From Motiliproteus sp036960175 (GTDB lineage Bacteria > Pseudomonadota > Gammaproteobacteria > Pseudomonadales > Balneatricaceae), in assembly GCA_036960175.1 (NCBI GenBank), contig JBALWH010000005.1, positions 143,669-207,668 of the forward strand: a stretch of 64,000 nucleotides of DNA, in the 5' to 3' direction. Below, one piece after another: positions 25,714 to 34,314 of this stretch. Below the pieces are notes generated by a model. It was not told where the DNA came from. It did no database searches and worked only from the letters and a program-made list of their open reading frames with translations. The position numbers and the translations under genes are program-made. Every line of letters starts with the position of its first letter. The stretch's first letter is position 1.

Positions 25714-27930
25714 TTAATCGAGCACCTGCAATTTGGCATAAGAAACCACCAGCCATTTAGTGCCCTCAGTGTCGAAATTCACCTGCACTCGGGCATTCGG
25801 GCCCTGGCCTTCATAACTGAGCACCACCCCTTCACCGAAAATGCTGTGCATAACCCGCTGCCCCAGCGCCAGCCCGGTATCAGGAATTTCTACGCCAGCA
25901 AAGCTAACCCCCAGCTGCTGCTGACCGCTACTTTTCTGCTGGCGATTAAAGCTCACCGGACGACTGAACTGGGTCTTTAGGCGTACCTCTTCCAGTAGCT
26001 CTTCCGGGATTTCACGGATAAAACGAGAAGGTCGGTTATGAGTTTCCTGGCCATGCAAGCGTCTCGATTCAGCATAGGTGAGGTAAAGCTTTTCCATCGC
26101 CCGGGTAATACCGACATAACAAAGACGCCGCTCTTCCTCCAGCCTGCCTGCTTCGTCCAACGACATCTTATGGGGAAACAATCCCTCCTCCACACCGGTC
26201 AGAAACACCAGCGGGAATTCCAGACCTTTGGCGGAATGAAGGGTCATCAACTGCACACCATCCTCAAACTCATCGGCCTGCGCATCACCGGCATCCAATG
26301 CAGCCTGATCAAGGAAAGCGGACAGGACCGGAATATCCTCCTCACCGGGCTGAGGCTCCCAAGTGCTAACAAACTGACGCGCCGCACTAACCAATTCATC
26401 CAGGTTTTCTATTCGGGTCTGGGCCTTCTCACCTTTTTCTTTGAGGTGATGTTCGATCAGTCCGCTATGACGAATCAGATGTTCGGTTTGCTCCTGCAGT
26501 GAGACCCCTCGGGTATCGTCATCCAATTTCTCGATGAGCTGGATAAAATTCTGCACGGCATTGCCAGCACGGGCCGGTAGCAGCTTGTGCTCCAAGACTT
26601 CATGGGCCGCCTGCCACAAGCTACAGCCCTCGCTACGGGCATGACGGCGGATGACATCCACGGTCTTAGGCCCGATAGCACGCACAGGCACATTAATAAC
26701 CCGTTCCATCGCCGTATCATCCAGACGATTTCCCACCAAGCGCAGGTAAGACAGCGCATTTTTAATTTCTAAACGGTCATAGAAGCGCTGCCCACCGTAG
26801 ATACGATAAGGCACACCGGAGCGGATCAGCGCCTCTTCCAGCACTCGCGATTGCGCATTGGAACGATACAGCAACGCCACTTCTGAGCGTTGCCGGTCCC
26901 CTTTTGTGGTCCAGCGCTGAATATTATCGACAATAAAACGTGCTTCATCCTGCTCATTAAAACCGGCATAAAGAGAGATCCGCTCACCCTCTTCTCCCTG
27001 AGTCCAGAGCTCTTTGCCCAAGCGCCCCTGGTTATTGGATATAAGCTCATTAGCAGCGCGCAGTATGGTATTGGTTGAGCGGTAATTCTGCTCCAGTCGC
27101 ACCACATGGCTATCGGGAAAGTCTTTGCTGAATTGCTGGATATTTTCGATCTTGGCACCGCGCCAGCCATAGATGGATTGATCATCATCACCCACCACCA
27201 TCATCTTGCCATGTTCGCCTGCCAAGACCCGCAACCAGGCGTACTGAATGCTGTTGGTATCCTGAAACTCGTCCACTAAAATATGGCGAAAGCGCTGTTG
27301 ATAATGGGCTAAAATCTGTGGTTTCTGCAGCCAGAGCTCATGGGCACGCAACAACAACTCACCAAAATCCACCAGACTGGAACGCTGACAGGCCTGTTCA
27401 TAATGCTGATAAAATGCGATCTGCGTACGTTGGTGGGCATTGCCATGATGCTCCAGATGACGAGCCCGCAACCCTTCATCCTTTTGACCATTAATAAACC
27501 ATTGCAACTGTTTCGGCTGCCATTGATTGTCATCCAGATTCATCTCCTTCATCAATCGCTTCACCAGACGCAACTGATCATCAGAATCCAGGATCTGAAA
27601 ATGCTCTTGTAAACCAGCATCCTGCCAATGCGTGCGCAACAAACGATGTGCCAGTCCATGGAAAGTACCAATCCACATACCGTAAGGGTTAAGTCCCAGC
27701 ATCTCTTGGATGCGGCCGCGCATCTCTTTCGCCGCCTTATTGGTAAAGGTCACCGAGAGAATGTTATTAGGCGACATCTGTTCCTGGTTAATCAGCCAGG
27801 CAATGCGATGCACCAGCACCCGGGTCTTGCCACTACCGGCACCAGCAAGCACCAATAAGCTGGTGGCAGGGGCAGCCACGGCTTCACGCTGGGCTTGATT
27901 CAGACCTTCAAGGATGGGAGATACGTCCAT
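25714..27930 (-). CDS. uvrD: DNA helicase II
   Basis: UvrD/Rep superfamily 1 helicase: Walker A AGAGSGKTRVL near residue 30, VDEFQDTN, GDDDQSIYGWRGA, LEQNYRST, MTLHSAKGLEF and VGITRA are all present. It unwinds DNA 3' to 5' in mismatch and nucleotide-excision repair. The C-terminal HxIFGEGVVL Tudor-like segment (about 690-735) contacts RNA polymerase in known members. The ATG at 27930 (MDVSPILEGLN) is preferred over the GTG at 27939 because GAAGAG lies at a suitable distance; the protein is 738 residues. Confidence 0.96.
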   Translation of the reverse strand: MDVSPILEGLNQAQREAVAAPATSLLVLAGAGSGKTRVLVHRIAWLINQEQMSPNNILSVTFTNKAAKEMRGRIQEMLGLNPYGMWIGTFHGLAHRLLRTHWQDAGLQEHFQILDSDDQLRLVKRLMKEMNLDDNQWQPKQLQWFINGQKDEGLRARHLEHHGNAHQRTQIAFYQHYEQACQRSSLVDFGELLLRAHELWLQKPQILAHYQQRFRHILVDEFQDTNSIQYAWLRVLAGEHGKMMVVGDDDQSIYGWRGAKIENIQQFSKDFPDSHVVRLEQNYRSTNTILRAANELISNNQGRLGKELWTQGEEGERISLYAGFNEQDEARFIVDNIQRWTTKGDRQRSEVALLYRSNAQSRVLEEALIRSGVPYRIYGGQRFYDRLEIKNALSYLRLVGNRLDDTAMERVINVPVRAIGPKTVDVIRRHARSEGCSLWQAAHEVLEHKLLPARAGNAVQNFIQLIEKLDDDTRGVSLQEQTEHLIRHSGLIEHHLKEKGEKAQTRIENLDELVSAARQFVSTWEPQPGEEDIPVLSAFLDQAALDAGDAQADEFEDGVQLMTLHSAKGLEFPLVFLTGVEEGLFPHKMSLDEAGRLEEERRLCYVGITRAMEKLYLTYAESRRLHGQETHNRPSRFIREIPEELLEEVRLKTQFSRPVSFNRQQKSSGQQQLGVSFAGVEIPDTGLALGQRVMHSIFGEGVVLSYEGQGPNARVQVNFDTEGTKWLVVSYAKLQVLD

Positions 27931-28032
27931 AACTGGCACTCTTCGCGGGAATCAAAACGACACATTATAACGACTCGGCCACCCCTAGACGATGGCCAAG
28001 ACGGATTAGTATGCAGCTAATAGTAAGAAGTG

Positions 28033-29004
28033 TTACGGACGCGGCAATTCTGCAGGATTGGCAATATGAGCCAGCAAAATCCGGCGGCACTCATTGGGGT
28101 CTTTAACCACCTGCTCACCTTCATAACGGGTCTGTTCCAAACCATGTTTGCTGATCAGCCTGGACAGCCAAAAACGCATGGCGGCGGTACGCAGCAGTAA
28201 CGGCCAGGCCTGGTATTCATTTTCCGCAAAGGGTCGCTGAGCGGCATAGGCAGACAGCAAAGCCTGCAACCTGGCTGGATCCAAGCTACCGTCCGCATTA
28301 ACACACCAATCATTAGCAACGATGGCCAGATCGTAAAGCAGGTAACCACTACAGGCATTGTAAAAATCAATAATGCCCTGCAACTTATCATTCTCAAACA
28401 AGGCGTTATCATGAAAAAGATCGCCGTGGATGATGCCCGTGGGCAGATCCCAAGGCTGGGTTCTTAACTCATCAAACAGCGCCACTTCCTGAGCCAATAG
28501 TTCAGCATCTTCGCGACTAAGATGAGGGGCTACATGCTTGGACTCCCGACGCCACCAAAACACCCCTCGGTGGGCCTGACGGCTCATAAAGAAATCTTGG
28601 CCTGCCTGGTGCATACGCGCCAGAGCATCGCCAATTTCGGCACAATGTAGCGGTTTAACGACCTCTAGCTGACGGCCGGGGAAACAAGGTAATAATAGTG
28701 CTGGGCGCTGAGCCAGGCTTTTCAAAGCAATGCCATGGCGATTCTTAATAGGCGCGGGGACGGGAATACTCTGGCTCGCTAAAAAGCCGGTCAACTCCAC
28801 GAAGAAAGGCATATCTTCTACGCTCAATTCCTCAAACAAGGTCAATACGAAGCGTTGTCGCTCGCCATTCTGTTCAGTATCAACAAAATAGTTAGTGTTC
28901 TCGATACCGCCATCGATGCCCTGAAAAGCCGACAGCGATCCTTGATCGAACTCCGCCAGAAACAGACTTAGCTGCTCCTCGTTGAGGTGCGTATAAACCG
29001 CCAT
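28033..29004 (-). CDS. thrB: Homoserine kinase type II
   Basis: 323 residues, APH-like kinase of the ThrB2 family. It starts MAVYTHLNEEQLSLFLAEFD and has GIENTNYFVDT, the catalytic HGDLFHDNALF and the metal-binding GIIDFYNACSGYLLYDLA. It phosphorylates homoserine in threonine synthesis. The usual neighbours in Pseudomonas and relatives are a DUF2782 gene and polA, as found here. The two genes are separated from uvrD by 102 bp. Confidence 0.92.
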   Translation of the reverse strand: MAVYTHLNEEQLSLFLAEFDQGSLSAFQGIDGGIENTNYFVDTEQNGERQRFVLTLFEELSVEDMPFFVELTGFLASQSIPVPAPIKNRHGIALKSLAQRPALLLPCFPGRQLEVVKPLHCAEIGDALARMHQAGQDFFMSRQAHRGVFWWRRESKHVAPHLSREDAELLAQEVALFDELRTQPWDLPTGIIHGDLFHDNALFENDKLQGIIDFYNACSGYLLYDLAIVANDWCVNADGSLDPARLQALLSAYAAQRPFAENEYQAWPLLLRTAAMRFWLSRLISKHGLEQTRYEGEQVVKDPNECRRILLAHIANPAELPRP

Positions 29005-29099
29005 TTAGCGCTTACCTGATAATTGATACTGGATTGAAATTGTCATAATGATAGCCTCTCCCTTGCCCCCTACCTTTGCTCTTTCTCTTGCTGAGCAGG

Positions 29100-29399
29100 T
29101 TACCAGCGGAATAGCACCCACTTAGGCACCAGCAGCTGGGAGCGGTCGAGACGAATATAACCATCGTGACCTTCGGAAGGGACCAGATAATAAGTCGTGC
29201 CGTTCTCTGGAACAACCTTGATTTCGACGATTTCTCCATTGACGACATATTCGTAAAAGACTTTCCCTTCCTTGCCCTTACGGATGACGATTTCCGGCTC
29301 ATCTTCATTGTAATCGGGCTCAGCGGCAGACACCGGTAAACCGAATGTAAGTAGCAGCATTGCCGCCATTAACATGGACTTTATCTTTACCTTTTTCAT
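29100..29399 (-). CDS. DUF2782 family periplasmic protein
   Basis: 99 residues with a signal peptide (MKKVKIKSMLMAAMLLLTFG, cleavage near VSAAE) followed by an acidic segment, PEIVIRKGKEGKVFYEYVVNG, and PKWVLFRW at the C terminus. This is the DUF2782 pattern; its function is unknown. The start at 29399 is chosen over 29447 because it gives a clean signal peptide and has a purine-rich site (GAGGGCAGG) upstream. It precedes thrB on the same strand by 95 bp. Confidence 0.85.
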   Translation of the reverse strand: MKKVKIKSMLMAAMLLLTFGLPVSAAEPDYNEDEPEIVIRKGKEGKVFYEYVVNGEIVEIKVVPENGTTYYLVPSEGHDGYIRLDRSQLLVPKWVLFRW

Positions 29400-29578
29400 T
29401 CGCCTGCCCTCTGCTTTTCCCATTGCATTAACACGTCCTAATTTCATTCTAGCTCCCTAGCCCCGAGCACAACAGTGACGATTGCGATAACTGAACAGCA
29501 ACTGATGAAGATCATCCCTGCTTTTATGCTCAGGATTAATTATGATGGCGTTTTATTCTGTGCCGAGACCAGCAACCC

Positions 29579-32341
29579 ATGTCTGACCAGCAAACCACTG
29601 CACCCCTGATTCTCGTCGATGGATCCTCCTATCTATACCGGGCGTTTTTTGCCTCTCAACAAGCGGATCTGCGAAATTCAGCGGGACACCCCACCGGGGC
29701 CATTCGCGTGGTGACCAGCATGCTACGCAGCTTGCTGAAGCAATATCCTGACAGTCAGGTGCTGGTGGTATTCGATGCCAAGGGAAAAACCTTCAGAGAC
29801 GATATCTACCCGGAGTACAAAGCCAACAGGCCTTCTATGCCGGACGATCTGCGCCTTCAGATCGAGCCCATCCACAACATCATCAAAGCGATGGGGCTGC
29901 CATTATTGGCTGTTGGAGGCGTGGAAGCGGATGACGTCATCGGCACCTTGGCTCGCCAGGCCAGCCGGGCTAATCGCCATATGCTAATCTCCACCGGCGA
30001 CAAGGATATGGCGCAGCTGGTAGATGAACACGTTACCCTGATCAACACCATGACCGACACACTGATGGACCGCCAAGGGGTAATCGATAAGTTCGGCATC
30101 CCACCTGAACTGATTATTGATTTTCTGGCGCTGATGGGCGACAAAGTCGATAACATCCCCGGCGTCCCTGGGGTCGGAGAAAAAACCGCGCTGGGCTTGC
30201 TACAAGGGCTCGGCAGTATCAACGATATCTTTGAAAATCTGGATAAGATAGCCGAACTCAGTTTCCGCGGCGCCAAGACCATGGCAAAGAAACTGGAAGC
30301 TCATCGCCAAGATGCTGACCTTTCCTACACTCTAGCGACGATTAAGACCGATGTAGAACTAGAGCTGGGTATCGCGGATATACACATAGGCGCAACAGAT
30401 ACTGAACAGCTGAAATCACTGTTTACTGAATATGAATTCCGCAGCTGGATTAAGGAACTGAGCGCCGATGCTAGCGAAGCTGAAGACAATAGCTCTGCCG
30501 CTGATGATGACAGCCTGCCCAAGGCTCCTGATGAGATCTGTTACGACACCATCCTCAGCAGCGGCGCCTTACTAGGCTGGCTGCAGCGACTGGAACATGC
30601 AGAACTGTTCGCCTTCGATACTGAAACCACCAGCCTTGACTATATGGAAGCGGAATTAGTCGGCCTGTCCTTTGCCATTGAGCCAGGAAAAGCCGCCTAC
30701 GTCCCTCTGGCCCATGATTATATGGGAGCACCCCCACAGCTGGATCGTAAAGAGGTGCTGGAATTATTGCGGCCGCTGCTGGAGGACCCCGATCGCGCCA
30801 AAGTCGGTCAGCATCTGAAATACGACAAAAACGTGCTAGTGAAATACGGTATTAACCTGCAGGGCATTGCCTTCGATACCATGCTGGAATCCTATGTTTA
30901 TAACTCCACCTCCAACCGCCATGATATGAACAGCCTGGCAGAAAAGTACCTTGGCGTGGAAACCACTCACTTTGAAGCCATTGCTGGCAAAGGCAAAAAA
31001 CAGCTAACCTTTAACCAAATCGATATCGAAGTAGCCGCCCCCTACGCCGCCGAAGATGCCGACATAACCCTGCGACTGCACCAGACCTTGAAGGCAAAAT
31101 TAGATAAAGAGCCCGCTCTGCTGGCAATCTTCGAGTCTCTGGAACGGCCCTTAATACCGGTGCTGTCACAAATCGAATGCCAGGGCGCACTGGTGGATGG
31201 CAATATGCTCGGCAAGCAGAGCCACGAGTTATCTCAGCGCCTGACTATCCTGGAGCGTGAAGCTCATGACCTGGCAGGAGAACCCTTCAACCTGAACTCT
31301 CCCAAGCAGCTGCAAGAAATTCTGTTTGAACGACTGAAACTACCGGTGATCAAAAAAACGCCCAAAGGTGCCCCCTCTACCGCCGAAGACGTACTGGCGG
31401 AGCTGGCGCTGGATTACCCGCTACCGAAACTGGTGCTCGAATACCGCAGCCTGAGCAAGCTGAAATCCACCTATACCGACAAGTTACCACTGATGATTAA
31501 TGCCGCCACCGGCCGTATTCATACCTCCTATCACCAGGCGGTAACGGCCACGGGCCGACTTTCCTCCAGTGATCCAAACCTGCAGAACATCCCGGTTCGT
31601 AGCCAGGAAGGTCGCCGTATTCGGCAGGCCTTTGTAGCCCCCGAAGGGTATAAAATGGTGGCGGCCGACTATTCTCAAATCGAGCTACGCATCATGGCCC
31701 ACCTGTCTCAGGATAAAGGCTTATTGGATGCTTTTGCCCATGGCGAGGATGTCCACAAAGCGACTGCCGCCGAAGTTTTTAAGGTACCTCTGGAGTCCGT
31801 CAGCAACGATCAACGTCGCAGCGCCAAGGCCATCAACTTCGGCCTGATCTACGGCATGTCTGCCTTCGGGCTAGCAAAACAACTGGGGATTTCTCGTAAA
31901 GATGCGGCTCGATATATCGAACATTACTTCGAGACTTATCCCGGAGTGCAGAACTATATGGACGATATTCGCAGCCAGGCCTCCGAAAACGGCTATGTAG
32001 AAACCTTGCGAGGTCGCAGATTGTACCTGCCGGAGATCAAATCAAAGAACGCCATGCGGCGCCAGGCAGCGGAACGCACCGCCATCAACGCCCCCATGCA
32101 GGGCACCGCAGCAGACATCATTAAACAAGCGATGATCGATGTAGCGGATTGGCTTGCTAATGACCCCACCGATGCCCGTATGATCATGCAGGTGCACGAT
32201 GAACTGGTCTTTGAAGTCAAAGAAAGCGACCTCCAAGAGTTTCAGCAAAAAGTCGTGGAGATCATGTCTCAAGCGGCGGACCTTGATGTACCTTTACTGG
32301 TGGAGGCCGGTGTCGGAGATAACTGGGATCAGGCTCATTAA
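29579..32341 (+). CDS. polA: DNA polymerase I
   Basis: 920 residues with all three domains: the 5' nuclease (about 1-290; GEKTALGLL helix-hairpin-helix), the 3'-5' exonuclease with DTETTSLDYM, and the polymerase with SSDPNLQNIPVR, VAADYSQIELR, RRSAKAINFGLIYG and VHDELVFEV. It acts in Okazaki-fragment processing and repair. An sRNA candidate lies in the downstream gap, as Spot 42 and ErsA do downstream of polA in other genera. Confidence 0.97.
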   Translation: MSDQQTTAPLILVDGSSYLYRAFFASQQADLRNSAGHPTGAIRVVTSMLRSLLKQYPDSQVLVVFDAKGKTFRDDIYPEYKANRPSMPDDLRLQIEPIHNIIKAMGLPLLAVGGVEADDVIGTLARQASRANRHMLISTGDKDMAQLVDEHVTLINTMTDTLMDRQGVIDKFGIPPELIIDFLALMGDKVDNIPGVPGVGEKTALGLLQGLGSINDIFENLDKIAELSFRGAKTMAKKLEAHRQDADLSYTLATIKTDVELELGIADIHIGATDTEQLKSLFTEYEFRSWIKELSADASEAEDNSSAADDDSLPKAPDEICYDTILSSGALLGWLQRLEHAELFAFDTETTSLDYMEAELVGLSFAIEPGKAAYVPLAHDYMGAPPQLDRKEVLELLRPLLEDPDRAKVGQHLKYDKNVLVKYGINLQGIAFDTMLESYVYNSTSNRHDMNSLAEKYLGVETTHFEAIAGKGKKQLTFNQIDIEVAAPYAAEDADITLRLHQTLKAKLDKEPALLAIFESLERPLIPVLSQIECQGALVDGNMLGKQSHELSQRLTILEREAHDLAGEPFNLNSPKQLQEILFERLKLPVIKKTPKGAPSTAEDVLAELALDYPLPKLVLEYRSLSKLKSTYTDKLPLMINAATGRIHTSYHQAVTATGRLSSSDPNLQNIPVRSQEGRRIRQAFVAPEGYKMVAADYSQIELRIMAHLSQDKGLLDAFAHGEDVHKATAAEVFKVPLESVSNDQRRSAKAINFGLIYGMSAFGLAKQLGISRKDAARYIEHYFETYPGVQNYMDDIRSQASENGYVETLRGRRLYLPEIKSKNAMRRQAAERTAINAPMQGTAADIIKQAMIDVADWLANDPTDARMIMQVHDELVFEVKESDLQEFQQKVVEIMSQAADLDVPLLVEAGVGDNWDQAH

Positions 32342-32378
32342 TAATGCCAACGACGTCTCGAAAAATTGATTTCTGACC

Positions 32379-32384
32379 TATACT
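32379..32384 (+). promoter_or_regulatory. -10 element of the polA-downstream sRNA
   Basis: TATACT, seven bases before the first stem-loop. No good -35 hexamer is seen at 16-18 bp upstream, so an activator or another start is possible. Confidence 0.45.
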
Positions 32385-32390
32385 TAATGA

Positions 32391-32534
32391 ACCCAGAGTC
32401 TCAATCTGGGTCGCATGTATTGAGAGTCATGTCGTTCTCGACAATTGGTGCCATCTAAAGTGACTCTAACAACAATAATACATGTCTATTAGGCCCTAAT
32501 GTTCGCCCCCCTTCCGACTTAGGGCCTTTTTTTA
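32391..32534 (+). ncRNA. Candidate Hfq-type small RNA downstream of polA
   Basis: About 144 bases with ordered structure. Stem 1 is ACCCAGA/TCTGGGT (32391-32411). A compound stem AGAGTCA/TGACTCT (32423-32467) has an inner hairpin TGTCG-TTCT-CGACA. A single-stranded AACAACAATAATA (32468-32480) fits Hfq distal-face binding. The terminator stem AGGCCCTAA/TTAGGGCCT (32491-32527) is followed by seven Ts. The terminator loop carries CGCCCCCCTTCC, which can pair with Shine-Dalgarno sequences. The position after polA matches Spot 42 (E. coli) and ErsA (Pseudomonas), but the sequence is not obviously either one. Confidence 0.75.
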
Positions 32535-32670
32535 TTCCTTCGAAATACGCTGAATCTATAGCCATTGCGGCCCTATTTTCAAACTCTTTGCAGTTATTCA
32601 GATTTCGTTCAGACAGCCTGCTTTATTCTGACCTCAACCAATCAGCAGAATAGCTAGCAAGGAGTTCACC

Positions 32671-33222
32671 ATGATCAAGCAACTGATAACCACAATAGTA
32701 GTCGCTGGTCTGACCCTGAATACCGCATGGGCCGATAACAACAAGGGACATCGCAAAGGCAAAATCGATCAGGCTCGTGTGGTCAGTGTTGAGCCAATTA
32801 CCGAAACGCTCACCCACCGAGTACCCGAAGAAACCTGCTGGACCGAAAAGGTACGCTACCAAGAACCCAGCCATCGTAGCGCTTCATACACCTCGACATT
32901 AATCGGTGGCATTCTGGGGGCTGCAGTCGGCAATAGTCTTGGCAAAAAGCATCATAAGACCAACCGCACCATCAAAGCCGTCGCCTTAGGCGCGCTGGGG
33001 GCATCCATTGGTCGTGATATGGGACGTCGCAATCACTCCAACAACAACGCCCAGTACCGAGACGAACAACGCTGCGAAGTCAGCTACCAAACCAGCTACG
33101 AGGAGCGCGTAGTTGGCTATGATGTCGGCTATCGTTATAGAGGCGAGACATATTACACCAAGATGGACTATGATCCGGGTAAGAAAATCCGTGTCCGAGT
33201 CAATGTAAGACCGGTCATCTAA
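32671..33222 (+). CDS. Exported glycine-zipper 2TM domain protein
   Basis: 183 residues. A signal peptide (about 1-21, ending NTAWA) is followed by a basic region. A glycine-zipper segment (STLIGGILGAAVGNSLG and GALGASIGRDMG) is followed by a C-terminal domain with CEVSYQTSYEERVVGYDVGY. This is the envelope-stress-type 17 kDa/UmoD-like glycine-zipper family, located in the periplasm or outer membrane. The two cysteines (CWTEKV, RCEVSY) may pair. GCAAGGAG precedes the ATG. It is followed by a PepSY gene and a PhoP/PhoQ-like pair. Confidence 0.85.
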   Translation: MIKQLITTIVVAGLTLNTAWADNNKGHRKGKIDQARVVSVEPITETLTHRVPEETCWTEKVRYQEPSHRSASYTSTLIGGILGAAVGNSLGKKHHKTNRTIKAVALGALGASIGRDMGRRNHSNNNAQYRDEQRCEVSYQTSYEERVVGYDVGYRYRGETYYTKMDYDPGKKIRVRVNVRPVI

Positions 33223-33238
33223 AGGTCGCTAAGGATTG

Positions 33239-33261
33239 GAGCTCTGTGCGAATCAGAGCTC
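33239..33261 (+). repeat. 8-bp hairpin upstream of PepSY gene
   Basis: GAGCTCTG and CAGAGCTC pair perfectly around TGCGAAT, just downstream of the glycine-zipper gene. No T-run follows. It could stabilise the upstream mRNA or act in the PepSY leader. Confidence 0.45.
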
Positions 33262-33304
33262 TGCACAGCACCAAGATGACCACCGCAAAACGAGGCGACA
33301 TAAA

Positions 33305-33616
33305 TTGCTAAAGCGTTCGCAGTATTCCGTTTTCAGATGGCCATCCATAATAGCCTTGTTTGGAATGCTGCTGTGCCTCGCTTTACCCGCTCAGAGCCAA
33401 GACAAACTATCCCCTCCCCAGGCGGCCGCTCGAGTACAACAACAGTATGGTGGGCAGGTCCTGGGGATTAAGCCCCTCGTGCTTGATAACAGGGACGCCT
33501 ACCGAGTCAAACTGCTACTCCCTTCAGAGCGGGTCCGGGTTTTCCTAATCGATGCCTATAGTGGTAAACCCCTCGCCGGCAACGGCAAAAAGAAAAAACG
33601 GAAAAAGAATCAATAA
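33305..33616 (+). CDS. Exported PepSY-domain protein
   Basis: 103 residues from TTG 33305: signal peptide (PSIIALFGMLLCLALPAQSQ), then a PepSY-like domain (LSPPQAAARVQQQYGGQVLG, YRVKLL, VFLIDAYSGKPL) and a very basic tail (KKKKRKKNQ). PepSY proteins beside PhoP/PhoQ-like pairs are thought to act as periplasmic modulators. The open frame extends to a TTG at 33236, but the 33305 start has GAGGCGA upstream and avoids the hairpin. The response regulator starts 11 bases after the stop. Confidence 0.75.
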   Translation: MLKRSQYSVFRWPSIIALFGMLLCLALPAQSQDKLSPPQAAARVQQQYGGQVLGIKPLVLDNRDAYRVKLLLPSERVRVFLIDAYSGKPLAGNGKKKKRKKNQ

Positions 33617-33627
33617 AGAGACTGATT

Positions 33628-34308
33628 ATGCGGATTCTGGTGGTCGAAGATGAACAGGCACTGCGAGAACAGCTAGCCAGCAGCTTGAAAGCCAATCAAT
33701 ATGTGGTAGATGCGGCGCCAGACGGTGAAGAAGGTCTCTATCTGGCCTCCGAATGCCCCTATGATCTGGCCGTCATCGATCTGGGATTACCAAAGATGAG
33801 CGGTTTAGAGCTGATCCGTTCGCTACGGGACAAGGCCATTACGTTTCCCATCCTGATACTGACGGCACGGGGAGATTGGCAAGATAAGGTGGAAGGCCTG
33901 GAAGCTGGCGCTGACGACTATCTGACCAAGCCCTTCCATATGGAAGAGTTAAGCGCCCGGCTCAATGCATTACTGCGCCGCTCTGCCGGACATGCACATC
34001 CACAACTAAAATTTGGCGCTATCACCCTAGATACCGTCGCAAAACAGGTAACGCTGGAGAACAGCCCCCTGGAACTCACCGCCTACGAATATGCCACTCT
34101 GGAATATCTGATTCACCATGCTGGCAAAGTCGTCTCCAAAACCGAGCTCACCGAGCATATTTACGATCAGGATTTCGACCGAGACAGCAATGTCATTGAA
34201 GTATTTATAACCCGGCTGCGGAAAAAACTCGACCCCGACGGCACCTTGAAACCTATCACCACGGAGCGCGGTCGTGGTTATCGATTCGTGCTGCAGCAGG
34301 ATAGCTAA
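33628..34308 (+). CDS. OmpR/PhoP-family response regulator
   Basis: 226 residues. The receiver has the acidic pair VVEDEQ, phosphoacceptor VIDLGLP, LTARGD and KPF lysine, and the winged-helix DNA-binding domain ends with ITRLRKKLDPDG and TTERGRGYRF. It is closest in layout to PhoP/QseB-type regulators. It is co-transcribed with the kinase gene six bases downstream. Confidence 0.92.
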   Translation: MRILVVEDEQALREQLASSLKANQYVVDAAPDGEEGLYLASECPYDLAVIDLGLPKMSGLELIRSLRDKAITFPILILTARGDWQDKVEGLEAGADDYLTKPFHMEELSARLNALLRRSAGHAHPQLKFGAITLDTVAKQVTLENSPLELTAYEYATLEYLIHHAGKVVSKTELTEHIYDQDFDRDSNVIEVFITRLRKKLDPDGTLKPITTERGRGYRFVLQQDS

Positions 34309-34314
34309 GCGCTA

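Noticed and set aside
32391..32534. Naming the sRNA Spot 42 or ErsA
   Set aside because: Only position and general design match; I could not align the sequence to either, so it is left unnamed.
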